Of a stretch of DNA of 49,677 nucleotides, positions 17,888-27,633 are shown piece after piece; the first letter of the stretch is position 1; the number at the start of each line of letters is the position of its first letter. The position numbers and the translations under genes were made by a program. Location: contig NZ_FZOK01000017.1 of the NCBI RefSeq assembly GCF_900188245.1, forward strand, positions 7,597 to 57,273. The letters run 5' to 3'. The notes beneath the pieces are model-generated. The model saw only the letters and a list, made by a program, of their open reading frames with translations. It searched no databases and had not been told where the DNA came from. This stretch comes from Belliella buryatensis (lineage in GTDB: Bacteria; Bacteroidota; Bacteroidia; Cytophagales; Cyclobacteriaceae).

Positions 17888-20800
17888 ATGAAATCACGGT
17901 TTACGAAAAATTATAAAATGACAAAAGCAAAACAATCCGAACAGTTGATACGGACATTGAATCTACGATCCAGTTTAATAGTCCCTATTTTTATTCCTTC
18001 AAAAATATATGTCCTATTTGGATGTTTTCTTTCTATTTTGATAGGTTTACACTCACCTCTTGTAGGACAAACCCTTGTCCCGCAGCCTGGGGTGAATAAT
18101 GGTATTGTTTCAGCCATTGCTGAGGATAACAATTATTTTTATATCGGGGGAACATTTACATCAGTTGGTGGTGCTAGACCCGGAAGATTTGCAAAAATCT
18201 CTACAACAAATGATCAAGTTACAGTTGATCAGCCTTTAGCTGATCGAAATGTAAACGTAGTGGTTCCTGACGGTTCAGGCGGTTGGTTTATTGGAGGGTT
18301 GATTAGGGTAGTTGACGGATTACCAAGGCTGGGGATAGCTCATATCTTCAGCGATGGAACATTAGACCTCGAATGGGATCCAAAAATGTCAAGCGGCGCT
18401 GTAGTCAATTCTATTGTAGTATTAGGAAGTGATATATATGTGGGTGGATCGTTTTCCATGGTCGGCGGACAAACCCGTAATAATTTAGTCAAATTAAACA
18501 AGACAACAGGAGAGGTTGATCTCGATTGGGATCCAAACATTACAGGTGGTGCCGTCAATACTATTGTTGTCTCCGATGGTGATATTTATGTGGGTGGATC
18601 TTTTACCTCGGTAGGAGGATTAACCCGTAACAGATTAGTCAAATTGAATAATACTATCGGAGCAGTAGATGCTTCTTGGGATCCAAACCCAAATAATACA
18701 GTTCAAAAAATTACTATTTCCGGTGATGATATTTACCTGGGTGGTGTTTTTACCTCAATCGGAGGAGTATCCTATAATAGATTAGCCAAATTAAACAAGA
18801 CTACGGGTACTGCAGATGCCACATGGAACCCAAATCCAAATAATACGGTCTTTGATATGGCTATAGCTAGTGATGCTATTTATGTGGGAGGAAATTTTAC
18901 CTCAGTCGGAGGTGAAACACGCAATCGTTTAGCCAAATTAAACAAGATAACGGGAGAAGTTGATCCTACTTGGAATCCAGATTCTGGAGGGGTTATCAAT
19001 TCGATAGCAATATCTGGAAGTGATATCTTTGTAGGTGGAACCTTTACAACGGTCGGTGGGCTAAGTCGGGACCGAATTGCGAAGTTAAACAATACCACTG
19101 GAACTTCAGATGCTGATTGGGACCCAAAAGCTAACAATACTGTAAATTCCATAGCGATATCTGGAAGCGATGTCTTTTTTGGTGGGAGATTTGATGTTTT
19201 GAAAGATATAGCTAGGAATCGAGTCGCTCGAATTTCCAAAATAACCAATGAGATAGATCCTGATTGGAATCCAAATGCTAACAATTTTGTCAATACGATT
19301 GTAGTATCGGGAAGCGAAATTTATTTGGGGGGAAGATTTACAAATGTGGGAGGTCAGTCCCTCAACCGATTGGCAAAGGTAAACAATACCACAGGAGATG
19401 CTGATGCTGATTGGAATCCCAATGCTAATGGTGATGTCAACACGATAGAAATAGCCGATAGCGATATTTATTTGGGAGGAGCATTTACTACCATAGGGGG
19501 GCAAACCCGAAACAGAATTGCCAAAATAAACAAAACAACAGGGACATTGGACCCTGACTGGAATCCTATTGCTAACGGTACTGTCCGTACTATAGCGATA
19601 TCGGGAAGCGATATTTATTTAGGAGGAGTATTTACTACTATAGGTGACCAAATCCGAAACAGAATCGCCAAAATAAATAAAGTAACAGGAGTTTTAGATC
19701 CTGATTGGAATCCCAATGCAGGTAGTACTTTTGGCAATGAGGTCTTTTCAATTGCTGTATCGGGAGATGATATTTATGTGGGTGGAATTTTCAATTCTTT
19801 GGGAGGACTGGCCCGTAGCCGAATTGCTAAATTAAACAATACGACAGGGGTTGCGGATCCCATTTGGAATCCAAATGCTGCCAACACTGTCAATGTTGTT
19901 AATTCAATTGCTATTTCTGAGAGTGATATTTATGTGGGTGGATCTTTTCCCACCATTGGAGGGGTATCCCGTGTTAATTTGGCCAAACTTAATAATACGG
20001 ATGGGGCTGTCGATCCCCTGTGGATTGCGGATGCAGAAAATATCAGTTCCACCGTCGCTTCCGTTTCAGTGAATATTGTTCTAATTTCCGCTAATTACCT
20101 TTATGCAGGGGGTTCCTTTACCTCAATCAATGGTATACCAACGGCTAGGTTTGTGGTCTTGAAAAATTCAAATGATCCACCACCGACCCCATCTGCCCCA
20201 ATTGATCTCGCCGCTATTCAAAGAAATGGCGAGATAGAGATAACCTTCACCGCTGGTTCGGATGGGGGAAGTGCTATTATAAACTACGAATATTCACTTA
20301 ACGAAGGAGACACATGGGTGCCACTGGATCCAGTCCAAACCATCTCACCCCTTACCATCACCGGTATTGACAATACTGTTTCCTATACTATTCAGCTTCG
20401 TGCAGTCAATGCCGCAGGAGCGGGAACGGCGAGCAGTTCAGTTGCTATACCTGCACTTTTTGCAGGAGGAGCAGGAACTATAGAAGATCCTTACCAGATT
20501 GAAGACTGGAGACATCTACACAACATCAGAGAGAATTTAGTGGGTTATTATATCCTTAATAATAATATAAACGAAACTTCATCAGGCTACGAGACCTATG
20601 CCTCAGCCACAGCAAATGACAATCAAGGCTGGATTCCATTTGGAAAATTTACAGGTCGCTTTGATGGGAAAAATCACTTCATAAAGGGGCTAATAATCAA
20701 TAGACCCCAAACAGATTATGTGGGACTATTTTCTGAAACAGAAGGAGGCCATGTAAATAATTTAGGACTTATTGATGTCTCCATTGTTGGGAAAGATTTC

Positions 20801-23800
20801 GTAGGAGGTTTAATCGGTTCAAAAATAGCCGGAAATTTTTCCAAGTTATATGTGAAAGGGAGTGTTTCAGGGGTAAACCAAGTTGGGGGACTTGCCGGGC
20901 GACAACATAGTGGAGGTTCTCTAAATAATTCCTACACAGACGTTGAAGTCTTCTCCTCCGGAATTCATCTTGGTGGGTTTGTTGGATTAAACAACGATGG
21001 AGGAACGATCAATACTAGCTACTCTGTAGGAAAAGTAACAGGTTCTGGTTCAGATATAGGGGGTTTTACAGGTTTTATGGATAATGGCGGACGTGCGCAA
21101 AATTGCTTCTGGGACACCGAAACCTCAGGTCTGTTATCCAGTGCTGGCGGAACTGGAAAGTCTACAGCCGAAATGAAAACTCTGACGACTTTTACAGATG
21201 CAAATTGGGACTTCAATGCTACTACCGGAATCTGGAAAATCGAAGCTGGTGATTACATCTCTTATCCATACCTGCAAAATTTAAACTATGATGAGCCTGA
21301 ATCTGAACCTGAAGTCAACCCTATTCCCGGTTTGGTTCAAATCACTTTACCTGAATTGACGACAGCTACACCTCTTGATGTGACTACAGTTTCTACTAAA
21401 CTTGGTGGGGAAATTACTTCAGACGGTGGAGCAGCAGTGACTGATCGAGGGATAGTATGGTCCCAATCTAGCAATCCGACCATTTCAGACACTAAAGTTG
21501 AAATGGAATCTGGTACTGGCACTTTCTCAGGCACTGTGACTGGACTGCCGGCTGGTTCTACGATTTATGTGAGAGCATATGCTACCAATTCAATCGGAAC
21601 AGCTTATGGTGAGGACTTGTCTTTTGATACTCAAACTGCCCCTTTAGCGCCTATCTTCACAAGTTCTCCGATCACGACCATTCCCTATGGCGAATTTTAC
21701 AATTATATTATTGAAGGGTCGGTAGAGAGTGATTTAGAAACAACAATCAGTTCACCTACTATGCCAGCATGGTTAAGTTTCAGCGCAGGTGAGTCCGGTG
21801 TTGCGTCTCTAGCGGGGACGGTACCTAATGGATTTCGACTTAGAGGTACAGCTGCGGACAATGATGGAAATATCAATACCATTCTAACAGATGGTACTCA
21901 GATCTTTAAAATCACCCCAGATGGTACTAGCACTTCTTGGAGGTCAGGAATTCCTGGAAATGTCTTCTCACTGCATATTGCTAATGGGTACCTCTATATT
22001 TCAAGAAATAATAATTTTACAAATTCTATCACTCGAGTGCCGTTGAATAATCCGTCAGCTGTCGAAGAGGTTTTCTTGACAAGACCAGGTGGAGTAATCT
22101 CCTTGATAGATAAAGATGGCTTTATCTATGCTGCAAATTATCCTTCAAGTGAGATTTTAAAAATCAATGAGACTACCAAAGAAGTTTCAGTTGTATTGAG
22201 TGATCTGTTTTCAAATAGTCCATTTGGATTGACAATTGATAATGACAATAATTTATTTTTTGCAGCTTTCGAAATTAATTCAATCCTGAAATATGATGGA
22301 ATTGAGTTAATTACAGTTTTATCAGACTTACCGACGGGACCAACCTCCATCAAAACAGACGATAGCGGTAATTTTTACATATCAATGGATAATGGAGGTA
22401 TAAGAAAATACAGCTCTGATTTTTCTTCTTTTGAAGTAGTGTCTATGGGTGCTTCAGATAATATTTGGAGTTTATCGCTAAGTTCTAGTGGTCTTTTGGT
22501 ATATGCAAAAGTCAACACCAATGAAGTTTACCGTCTTCAGACAAGGAATGTATTGACAGGTACTCCAGCTAAATCAGACGTTGGTAACCATACGGTTACT
22601 CTCCGAGCTACAAATGATGCAGGCTTTACTGATCAGGAGTTTACCATTACAGTCACTGATGAAACAGCCCCTCTTGTTTCCACATTTGCACCTACTCACA
22701 ACGCAACTGATGTGGAGTTCCAACCAAGCTTGTTTATTACTTTTGATGAGGAGGTAGTATTGGGAAATACAGGCATGCTTACTGTTAATAATGGTTCTAC
22801 AATCCTAAGGCAATATGACCTTTCCGTACCAGCGGATCGTAATGAAATAGGCATTTCAGGTGATCATTTAAGTCTTTCAATTGACCTTGATATCAGCCTT
22901 CCTTTTAATACCGATATTACGGTAGGTATTTCTACTGGGTTTGTTGAAGATCAGGCAGGAAATGTATTTGAAGGTTTTATCCCAGAGTCCAATACCTGGA
23001 AATTTACCACCATCAACAAATTGAATCAAACGATTACATTCTCTGAAATTGACCCTAAGACTTATGGAGATGCCACTTTTACTTTGGGAGATACAGAAAC
23101 TGATCAGGGATTGGCTGTGACTTATACGGCTGAAGATCCATCAATAGTCAGTATATCAGGTAATCAAGCAACGATCTTGAAAGTTGGAACGACAACAATT
23201 ATAGCTTCACAAAGTGGTACATCACAATATTTTGCTGCCGAACCTATTGAAAGAACTTTAATAGTGAATAAGGCTGCCCTTATTGTCACTGCGGACTTAA
23301 ACCAGGGAAAAGCGTATGGTACCGCAGAACCTGCATTGACTTTTAATGCAACAGGTTTCGAAAGCAGTGACAATGAGTCTGTATTCACAGGAAATTTAGC
23401 AAGAGCATCCGGAGAAGATGTTGGCGCTTATGCCATCAATCAGGGAACACTTTCAGCTGGCGATAACTACAGCATCGAATTCACAGAGACTGATTTCAAT
23501 ATCACTACCAAAACTTTGACTGTGATGGCCAACCCAGAACAAGCTAAAGTCTACGGTGCCAATGATCCTGAATTGACCTTTAAGGCAACTGGTTTTGTAA
23601 ACGAAGATGATGAATCTATCATTTCGGGAACCTTGACCAGGGCAGCCGGAGAAGATGTTGGTGTTTACGCCATCAATCAGGGAACACTTTCAGCTGGCGA
23701 CAACTACAGTATCGAATTCACAGGGGCTGATTTCAATATCACTACCAAAACTTTGACTGTGATGGCCAACCCAGACCAGAGCAAAGTTTACGGTGCCAAT

Positions 23801-25939
23801 GATCCTGCATTGACCTTTAAGGCAATAGGTTTCGAAAGCAGTGACGATGAGTCCATATTCACAGGAACTTTAGCAAGAGCAGCTGGAGAAGATGTAGGCA
23901 CTTATGCCATCAATAAAGGGACAATTTCGGCTGGGAAAAACTACAGCATTGATTTTATAGGTGATAATTTCAGTATCACTACCAAAACTTTGACTGTGAT
24001 GGCCAACCCAGAACAAAGCAAAGTCTATGGTGCCAACGATCCTGCATTGACTTTCAAGGCAACAGGTTTCGAAGGCAATGATTATGAATCTGTACTCACA
24101 GGATCTTTGGTAAGAGTAGCTGGAGAAGTTGTAGGTGCTTATACCATCAACCAAGGAGATCTTAATTCAAATGATAATTATAAAATTTCCTTCAAAGGAG
24201 CTGAATTTACCATCGTACCTGCAACAGTAACTGGAGTTGATTTGATGGAGAATAGCTATATATATGACGGAATTTCCAAGTCACTTACTATTACAGGAGA
24301 ACTTCCTGAAGGAACTTCGATAACATACAGCAACAATAGCTTAGTGAATGTTGGAAGCAAGACGGTGACTGCAACAATCACAGGTGCTAACTACATTACA
24401 TTGGAATTGACAGCGACTTTAGCGATTACCCCAGCAGTAGTAACAGGAGTTGAATTAAAGGATGGCATATTCGTATATGACGGAACCTCCATGTCACTTG
24501 CTATTAAAGGAAAACTTCCATCAGGGACTTCAGTTGCTTACAGCAACAATAGCTTAACAAATGTTGGGAGCAAAGTCGTAATAGCTAGCATAAGCGGCTT
24601 AAATTATATGACGCTTTCCCTGAGTGCAGAGTTAAAAGTGACTCCGGCTTCAGTTATAATTACCGCAGCGGATAAGAAAAAGGTCTATGGCCAAGCGAAT
24701 CCTTCTCTAACCATTACATATTTAGGTTTAGTAAATGGAGATACACAAGTAACTACTGAACCTAGTATTAGCACCATAGCTAATACAGATTCTAATGTTG
24801 GAACTTATCCTATCACTTTGAGCGGTGGTGCAGATGCTAATTATAATATCACCTTAGTTGAGGGAGAACTGGAAGTAATCCAAGCTACTCTGACGATCAC
24901 AGCCAATGAAGGGCAGTCTAAAATCTTTGGAACGGCTGATCCGGTATTGAGCTATTCTGCAACAGGTTTTGCAGCTGGTGATGATGAACAAGTATTGACT
25001 GGTACTTTGATAAGGGATGTGGGTGAAGCTGTTGGCATTTACCCAATCAATCTTGGAAGCTTAGTAGCTGGAGGGAACTATCAGATTGTATATAAAAGTG
25101 CAGATTTTGAGATTATCCCTGCGGTGATTGAAGCGGTCATGCAGCCTGCTCCAATCGAGACAGTTTGGGGAGTTTATCCAGGTTTACCTTCCACAGTCAC
25201 AGTAATTACAACTGATGGTCAATTCCTAGCATTACCGATCATATGGGATTTACAAACCTTGTATGTCTTCAGGAATGGAGAATATCAGCTAACGGCAACG
25301 ATTAATTTACCTTCAGGAATTCTGAATACGGAAGCGTTGACAGTTGAGATCGTGGTGACTGTTCTTCCTAAGCCAGCACCAGAGGATATTCTACTTGACA
25401 ACAACAGTTTTGAGGCGGATGCTGGACAGAACTTTATCGCAGTGGGTAACCTGACCGTAATCGACCCAATCGATAATCAGCATGATATTTCACTAGCGGA
25501 TATGGCATTTGACAATGTGTTTTTCCAGATCAACAGCGGAACCTTATTCTGGAACTCAGCAGAAAGGGCAGATGGTAGAACAGAATTTAAGATTTTGATT
25601 CGCGTACAGGACCGAGACGGAAATATTCTTGAAAAGGAATTTACCATTATCAGAAATAGGACATCGGTTAGCAATATTGAAATCTTCAATTCCTTCACTC
25701 CTGATGGAGACAATGTAAATGATACTTGGGGAGTTGCTGAATTAAGATTCTACTCAGGTGTGGTGATCCAAATCTTTGAACGAAGTGGTAAGCGATTATT
25801 CTATACCCAAAACCCAGACATTAGATGGGATGGAACCTTTGAAAACATAGAGTTGCCTACTGGTACTTACTACTGGACAGTAGAAGTGAAAGAAACAGGA
25901 GAGGTAAGAAAAGGAATGTTGAATCTATTTAGGAAATAA
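17888..25939 (+). CDS. Giant multidomain surface protein secreted by type IX system
   Basis: A 2,683-residue protein from ATG 17888; an ATG at 17807 is also in frame but gives an odd N-terminus. A signal segment ends near HSPLVGQ. In order, by position: 14 propeller-type repeats of about 49 residues (about 18130-20170; YVGGSFTSVGG motif); an FN3 domain (20180-20455); a GLUG-containing right-handed helix region (20470-21180); a second FN3-like domain (21340-21640); an Ig-like domain that begins at 21655 and resumes at 22550, around an NHL-like propeller; a Big_5-type Ig domain (22670-23010); a KTYGD Ig-like domain (to 23275); six MBG_2-type repeats and two YDG-like MBG repeats (to 25110); and a gliding-motility-type C-terminal domain (25670-25939, SFTPDGDNVNDTW). 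The last is a type B sorting signal. Adhesion is a likely role, inferred. Confidence 0.9.
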   Translation: MKSRFTKNYKMTKAKQSEQLIRTLNLRSSLIVPIFIPSKIYVLFGCFLSILIGLHSPLVGQTLVPQPGVNNGIVSAIAEDNNYFYIGGTFTSVGGARPGRFAKISTTNDQVTVDQPLADRNVNVVVPDGSGGWFIGGLIRVVDGLPRLGIAHIFSDGTLDLEWDPKMSSGAVVNSIVVLGSDIYVGGSFSMVGGQTRNNLVKLNKTTGEVDLDWDPNITGGAVNTIVVSDGDIYVGGSFTSVGGLTRNRLVKLNNTIGAVDASWDPNPNNTVQKITISGDDIYLGGVFTSIGGVSYNRLAKLNKTTGTADATWNPNPNNTVFDMAIASDAIYVGGNFTSVGGETRNRLAKLNKITGEVDPTWNPDSGGVINSIAISGSDIFVGGTFTTVGGLSRDRIAKLNNTTGTSDADWDPKANNTVNSIAISGSDVFFGGRFDVLKDIARNRVARISKITNEIDPDWNPNANNFVNTIVVSGSEIYLGGRFTNVGGQSLNRLAKVNNTTGDADADWNPNANGDVNTIEIADSDIYLGGAFTTIGGQTRNRIAKINKTTGTLDPDWNPIANGTVRTIAISGSDIYLGGVFTTIGDQIRNRIAKINKVTGVLDPDWNPNAGSTFGNEVFSIAVSGDDIYVGGIFNSLGGLARSRIAKLNNTTGVADPIWNPNAANTVNVVNSIAISESDIYVGGSFPTIGGVSRVNLAKLNNTDGAVDPLWIADAENISSTVASVSVNIVLISANYLYAGGSFTSINGIPTARFVVLKNSNDPPPTPSAPIDLAAIQRNGEIEITFTAGSDGGSAIINYEYSLNEGDTWVPLDPVQTISPLTITGIDNTVSYTIQLRAVNAAGAGTASSSVAIPALFAGGAGTIEDPYQIEDWRHLHNIRENLVGYYILNNNINETSSGYETYASATANDNQGWIPFGKFTGRFDGKNHFIKGLIINRPQTDYVGLFSETEGGHVNNLGLIDVSIVGKDFVGGLIGSKIAGNFSKLYVKGSVSGVNQVGGLAGRQHSGGSLNNSYTDVEVFSSGIHLGGFVGLNNDGGTINTSYSVGKVTGSGSDIGGFTGFMDNGGRAQNCFWDTETSGLLSSAGGTGKSTAEMKTLTTFTDANWDFNATTGIWKIEAGDYISYPYLQNLNYDEPESEPEVNPIPGLVQITLPELTTATPLDVTTVSTKLGGEITSDGGAAVTDRGIVWSQSSNPTISDTKVEMESGTGTFSGTVTGLPAGSTIYVRAYATNSIGTAYGEDLSFDTQTAPLAPIFTSSPITTIPYGEFYNYIIEGSVESDLETTISSPTMPAWLSFSAGESGVASLAGTVPNGFRLRGTAADNDGNINTILTDGTQIFKITPDGTSTSWRSGIPGNVFSLHIANGYLYISRNNNFTNSITRVPLNNPSAVEEVFLTRPGGVISLIDKDGFIYAANYPSSEILKINETTKEVSVVLSDLFSNSPFGLTIDNDNNLFFAAFEINSILKYDGIELITVLSDLPTGPTSIKTDDSGNFYISMDNGGIRKYSSDFSSFEVVSMGASDNIWSLSLSSSGLLVYAKVNTNEVYRLQTRNVLTGTPAKSDVGNHTVTLRATNDAGFTDQEFTITVTDETAPLVSTFAPTHNATDVEFQPSLFITFDEEVVLGNTGMLTVNNGSTILRQYDLSVPADRNEIGISGDHLSLSIDLDISLPFNTDITVGISTGFVEDQAGNVFEGFIPESNTWKFTTINKLNQTITFSEIDPKTYGDATFTLGDTETDQGLAVTYTAEDPSIVSISGNQATILKVGTTTIIASQSGTSQYFAAEPIERTLIVNKAALIVTADLNQGKAYGTAEPALTFNATGFESSDNESVFTGNLARASGEDVGAYAINQGTLSAGDNYSIEFTETDFNITTKTLTVMANPEQAKVYGANDPELTFKATGFVNEDDESIISGTLTRAAGEDVGVYAINQGTLSAGDNYSIEFTGADFNITTKTLTVMANPDQSKVYGANDPALTFKAIGFESSDDESIFTGTLARAAGEDVGTYAINKGTISAGKNYSIDFIGDNFSITTKTLTVMANPEQSKVYGANDPALTFKATGFEGNDYESVLTGSLVRVAGEVVGAYTINQGDLNSNDNYKISFKGAEFTIVPATVTGVDLMENSYIYDGISKSLTITGELPEGTSITYSNNSLVNVGSKTVTATITGANYITLELTATLAITPAVVTGVELKDGIFVYDGTSMSLAIKGKLPSGTSVAYSNNSLTNVGSKVVIASISGLNYMTLSLSAELKVTPASVIITAADKKKVYGQANPSLTITYLGLVNGDTQVTTEPSISTIANTDSNVGTYPITLSGGADANYNITLVEGELEVIQATLTITANEGQSKIFGTADPVLSYSATGFAAGDDEQVLTGTLIRDVGEAVGIYPINLGSLVAGGNYQIVYKSADFEIIPAVIEAVMQPAPIETVWGVYPGLPSTVTVITTDGQFLALPIIWDLQTLYVFRNGEYQLTATINLPSGILNTEALTVEIVVTVLPKPAPEDILLDNNSFEADAGQNFIAVGNLTVIDPIDNQHDISLADMAFDNVFFQINSGTLFWNSAERADGRTEFKILIRVQDRDGNILEKEFTIIRNRTSVSNIEIFNSFTPDGDNVNDTWGVAELRFYSGVVIQIFERSGKRLFYTQNPDIRWDGTFENIELPTGTYYWTVEVKETGEVRKGMLNLFRK
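23275..24210 (+). repeat. Four tandem MBG repeats, near-identical at DNA level
   Basis: Inside the surface-protein gene, repeats of about 79 codons. The segment ATCACTACCAAAACTTTGAC starts at 23501, 23738 and 23975, an exact 237-bp period, and neighbouring bases are also conserved. Recombination between units could change the number of repeats without breaking the frame. Confidence 0.85.
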
Positions 25940-25963
25940 ATAACAGGAATTAGGGAAAAGGTT

Positions 25964-25993
25964 AAAGGAAAAAGGGGGGCTCCTTTGTCCTTT
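25964..25993 (+). other. Intercistronic hairpin before the PorP/SprF gene
   Basis: AAAGGAAAAAGG (25964-25975) pairs with CCTTTGTCCTTT (25982-25993), one mismatch in 12, around a GGGGCT loop. No T-run follows, so full termination is unlikely; mRNA stabilisation or partial attenuation between the two genes is possible. Confidence 0.45.
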
Positions 25994-26029
25994 AATCTCG
26001 AACCTTTCACCTCTTTAAAAACATAAGCT

Positions 26030-26971
26030 ATGAAAAAATTATTAACATTCTTATTAGCATTGGCTTTGAGTTCCTCAGTTTTTGCTCAATCTAGAAAATA
26101 TGTATCTCAATTCAGCCACATGCAGAGCTATTTCAATCCAGCTTTAACAGGCTATGAGGGCTCTAACTTCAGAGGACTGATCCGTAATCAATGGGCAGGG
26201 TTCGAAGGTGCCCCGATGACTTACGTGGGATCTTTGGAATTTGATATTGCAGATTTTGCTAAAGGTACTGATCCAAATAAAAATGCCTTGGGCTTCAATA
26301 TCCTTCATGACGAATATGGAGCATTTACCGAGACGGAGCTAATCGCTTCTTATGCATCCAGAATTCAGATAGCGGAAAAGACATCCTTAAGGCTAGGAAT
26401 GGGTGTGAATTACAATAATGTAAGACTGGATGGAAACAACCTGACTACAGAACAATCCAATGACCCAAAGATCAATCAATATTTGAATGGTTTTGCCAAT
26501 ATGCAGGTAATGGACTTCAACATTGGTTTAGCACTGACCCATCCGAATTATTACATTTCCTATGCCATGCATCATGTCAATCAAGGAGCGATCAATTCAG
26601 GTGATGTATTTATGGAAAGAAAGCCAAGAGTGGGCATTGTTCAAGCAGGCTACAGAAATGCAATTTCTGAAAACCTCGCTATCGCGACCAATTTTATGTA
26701 CAGGAGTCAGTCAGATTTACCAGATAACATTGAATTGAATTTCAAGGTTTTGATGATGGATAAGCTTTGGCTTGGAGCAGGTCATAGAGTCGACTACGCC
26801 AATAATTTTCAATTAGGTGTATTGCTTCCAATGATGCGCATTGGCTATGTTTATGAGTTACCGATGAATAAATCCTACTTGCTTCCAAATACCACCCACG
26901 AGTTTTTGGCAGTAATTCCATTGTTCAGGAAGAATATCAGATCAGATAGGAGAGAAGTGTTGATTTGGTAA
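26030..26971 (+). CDS. PorP/SprF family type IX secretion membrane protein
   Basis: A 313-residue protein with a clear signal peptide (MKKLLTFLLALALSSSVFAQ). The start of the mature part has the family signature QFSHMQSYFNPALTGYEG, followed by RNQWAGFEGAP and alternating beta strands of an outer-membrane barrel; GFNILHDEYGAFTETEL is also typical. PorP/SprF paralogues sit beside large proteins with gliding-type C-terminal domains and are thought to help secrete or anchor that specific cargo. Here it follows the giant protein by 90 bp on the same strand, so the pair is probably an operon. An intercistronic hairpin lies between them. Confidence 0.92.
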   Translation: MKKLLTFLLALALSSSVFAQSRKYVSQFSHMQSYFNPALTGYEGSNFRGLIRNQWAGFEGAPMTYVGSLEFDIADFAKGTDPNKNALGFNILHDEYGAFTETELIASYASRIQIAEKTSLRLGMGVNYNNVRLDGNNLTTEQSNDPKINQYLNGFANMQVMDFNIGLALTHPNYYISYAMHHVNQGAINSGDVFMERKPRVGIVQAGYRNAISENLAIATNFMYRSQSDLPDNIELNFKVLMMDKLWLGAGHRVDYANNFQLGVLLPMMRIGYVYELPMNKSYLLPNTTHEFLAVIPLFRKNIRSDRREVLIW

Positions 26972-27318
26972 GAAACCTGACAGGTTTTAGATAAGATTAG
27001 TCAAAATAAATGTTACTGTTTAAAACCTGACAGGTTTTAGAAAGAGAGGTAGTATTAGAAACCTGCCAGATTTAAAAAAAAGATCGGAATGATAAAAGTA
27101 ATCGTTTGAAATCTGGCAGGTTTTAGAGAGGTAGCATTTGATATAGATACCTACCAGGTTTTAGAAAAGTCCCGTAAAAACACAAATATTTGTTGAAACA
27201 TAGCATTTTTTGGGAAAATATAGAGGTGAATGAAAGTTATATAAATAAGGTTAGGATTGAAGTTTAAAAAGCAATGATTTCAGAAACCTAAAATATCCAA
27301 GAGCATGATTTAAATGTA
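26972..27318. repeat. Cluster of five AAACCTGACAGGTTT palindromes
   Basis: The ~347-bp spacer holds short palindromes at about 26973-26988, 27022-27037, 27059-27075, 27109-27125 and 27148-27164. Two read AAACCTGACAGGTTT; the other three are variants (CTGCCAGATTT, AATCTGGCAGGTTT, ACCTACCAGGTTT). Spacing is irregular (about 35-50 bp), and intervening sequences share words such as AGAGAGGTAG. No coding sequence is visible. Confidence 0.85.
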
Positions 27319-27633
27319 ATGCTAGAGGAAAACAGTAATTACAAGAATTTTGATTTGAATTTATACACTTTTGCAAAAATGCTCGGGCTAAGTCCCCGAG
27401 CACTTTCTAAAATCATTCATGACTCTGTGAAAATAGGTTTCAGGCAATTTTTAAATCAATTTAGAATCAAAAAAGCAATAGAGTTTATACAGAGACACAA
27501 GGATGTTTATCGAGTTCAGAAATATGCAGCTTTGGTTGGATATAGTTCAAGAGTTGCATTTTTAAATGACTTCAAAAATCATCTAGGTCAATCTCCTGAA
27601 ATCTATCTCAAGTTATTGTCAAACATCAAATAG
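27319..27633 (+). CDS. Stand-alone AraC-type DNA-binding protein
   Basis: A 104-residue protein made almost entirely of an AraC double helix-turn-helix (NLYTFAKMLGLSPRALSKII; YAALVGYSSRVAFLNDFKNHLGQSP). An in-frame stop at 27289-27291 rules out a longer N-terminus, so the sensor part of a normal AraC protein is absent. It resembles the C-terminal domain of the membrane regulator at 16195 (RALxxLLxD and GYxSRxxFxNxFK in both) and may be a truncated paralogue or a free DNA-binding subunit. It converges on, and overlaps by 15 bp, the response-regulator gene on the other strand. Confidence 0.7.
   Translation: MLEENSNYKNFDLNLYTFAKMLGLSPRALSKIIHDSVKIGFRQFLNQFRIKKAIEFIQRHKDVYRVQKYAALVGYSSRVAFLNDFKNHLGQSPEIYLKLLSNIK

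Noticed and set aside
18340-25713. Many minus-strand frames within the giant surface-protein gene
   Set aside because: They lie opposite repetitive coding DNA, repeat with its period and show no family features; they are shadows of the real frame.
26973-27164. Repeats that might be a CRISPR array
   Set aside because: The repeats are 15-17 nt palindromes with irregular spacing and inexact sequence; spacers share words, and no cas gene is present.
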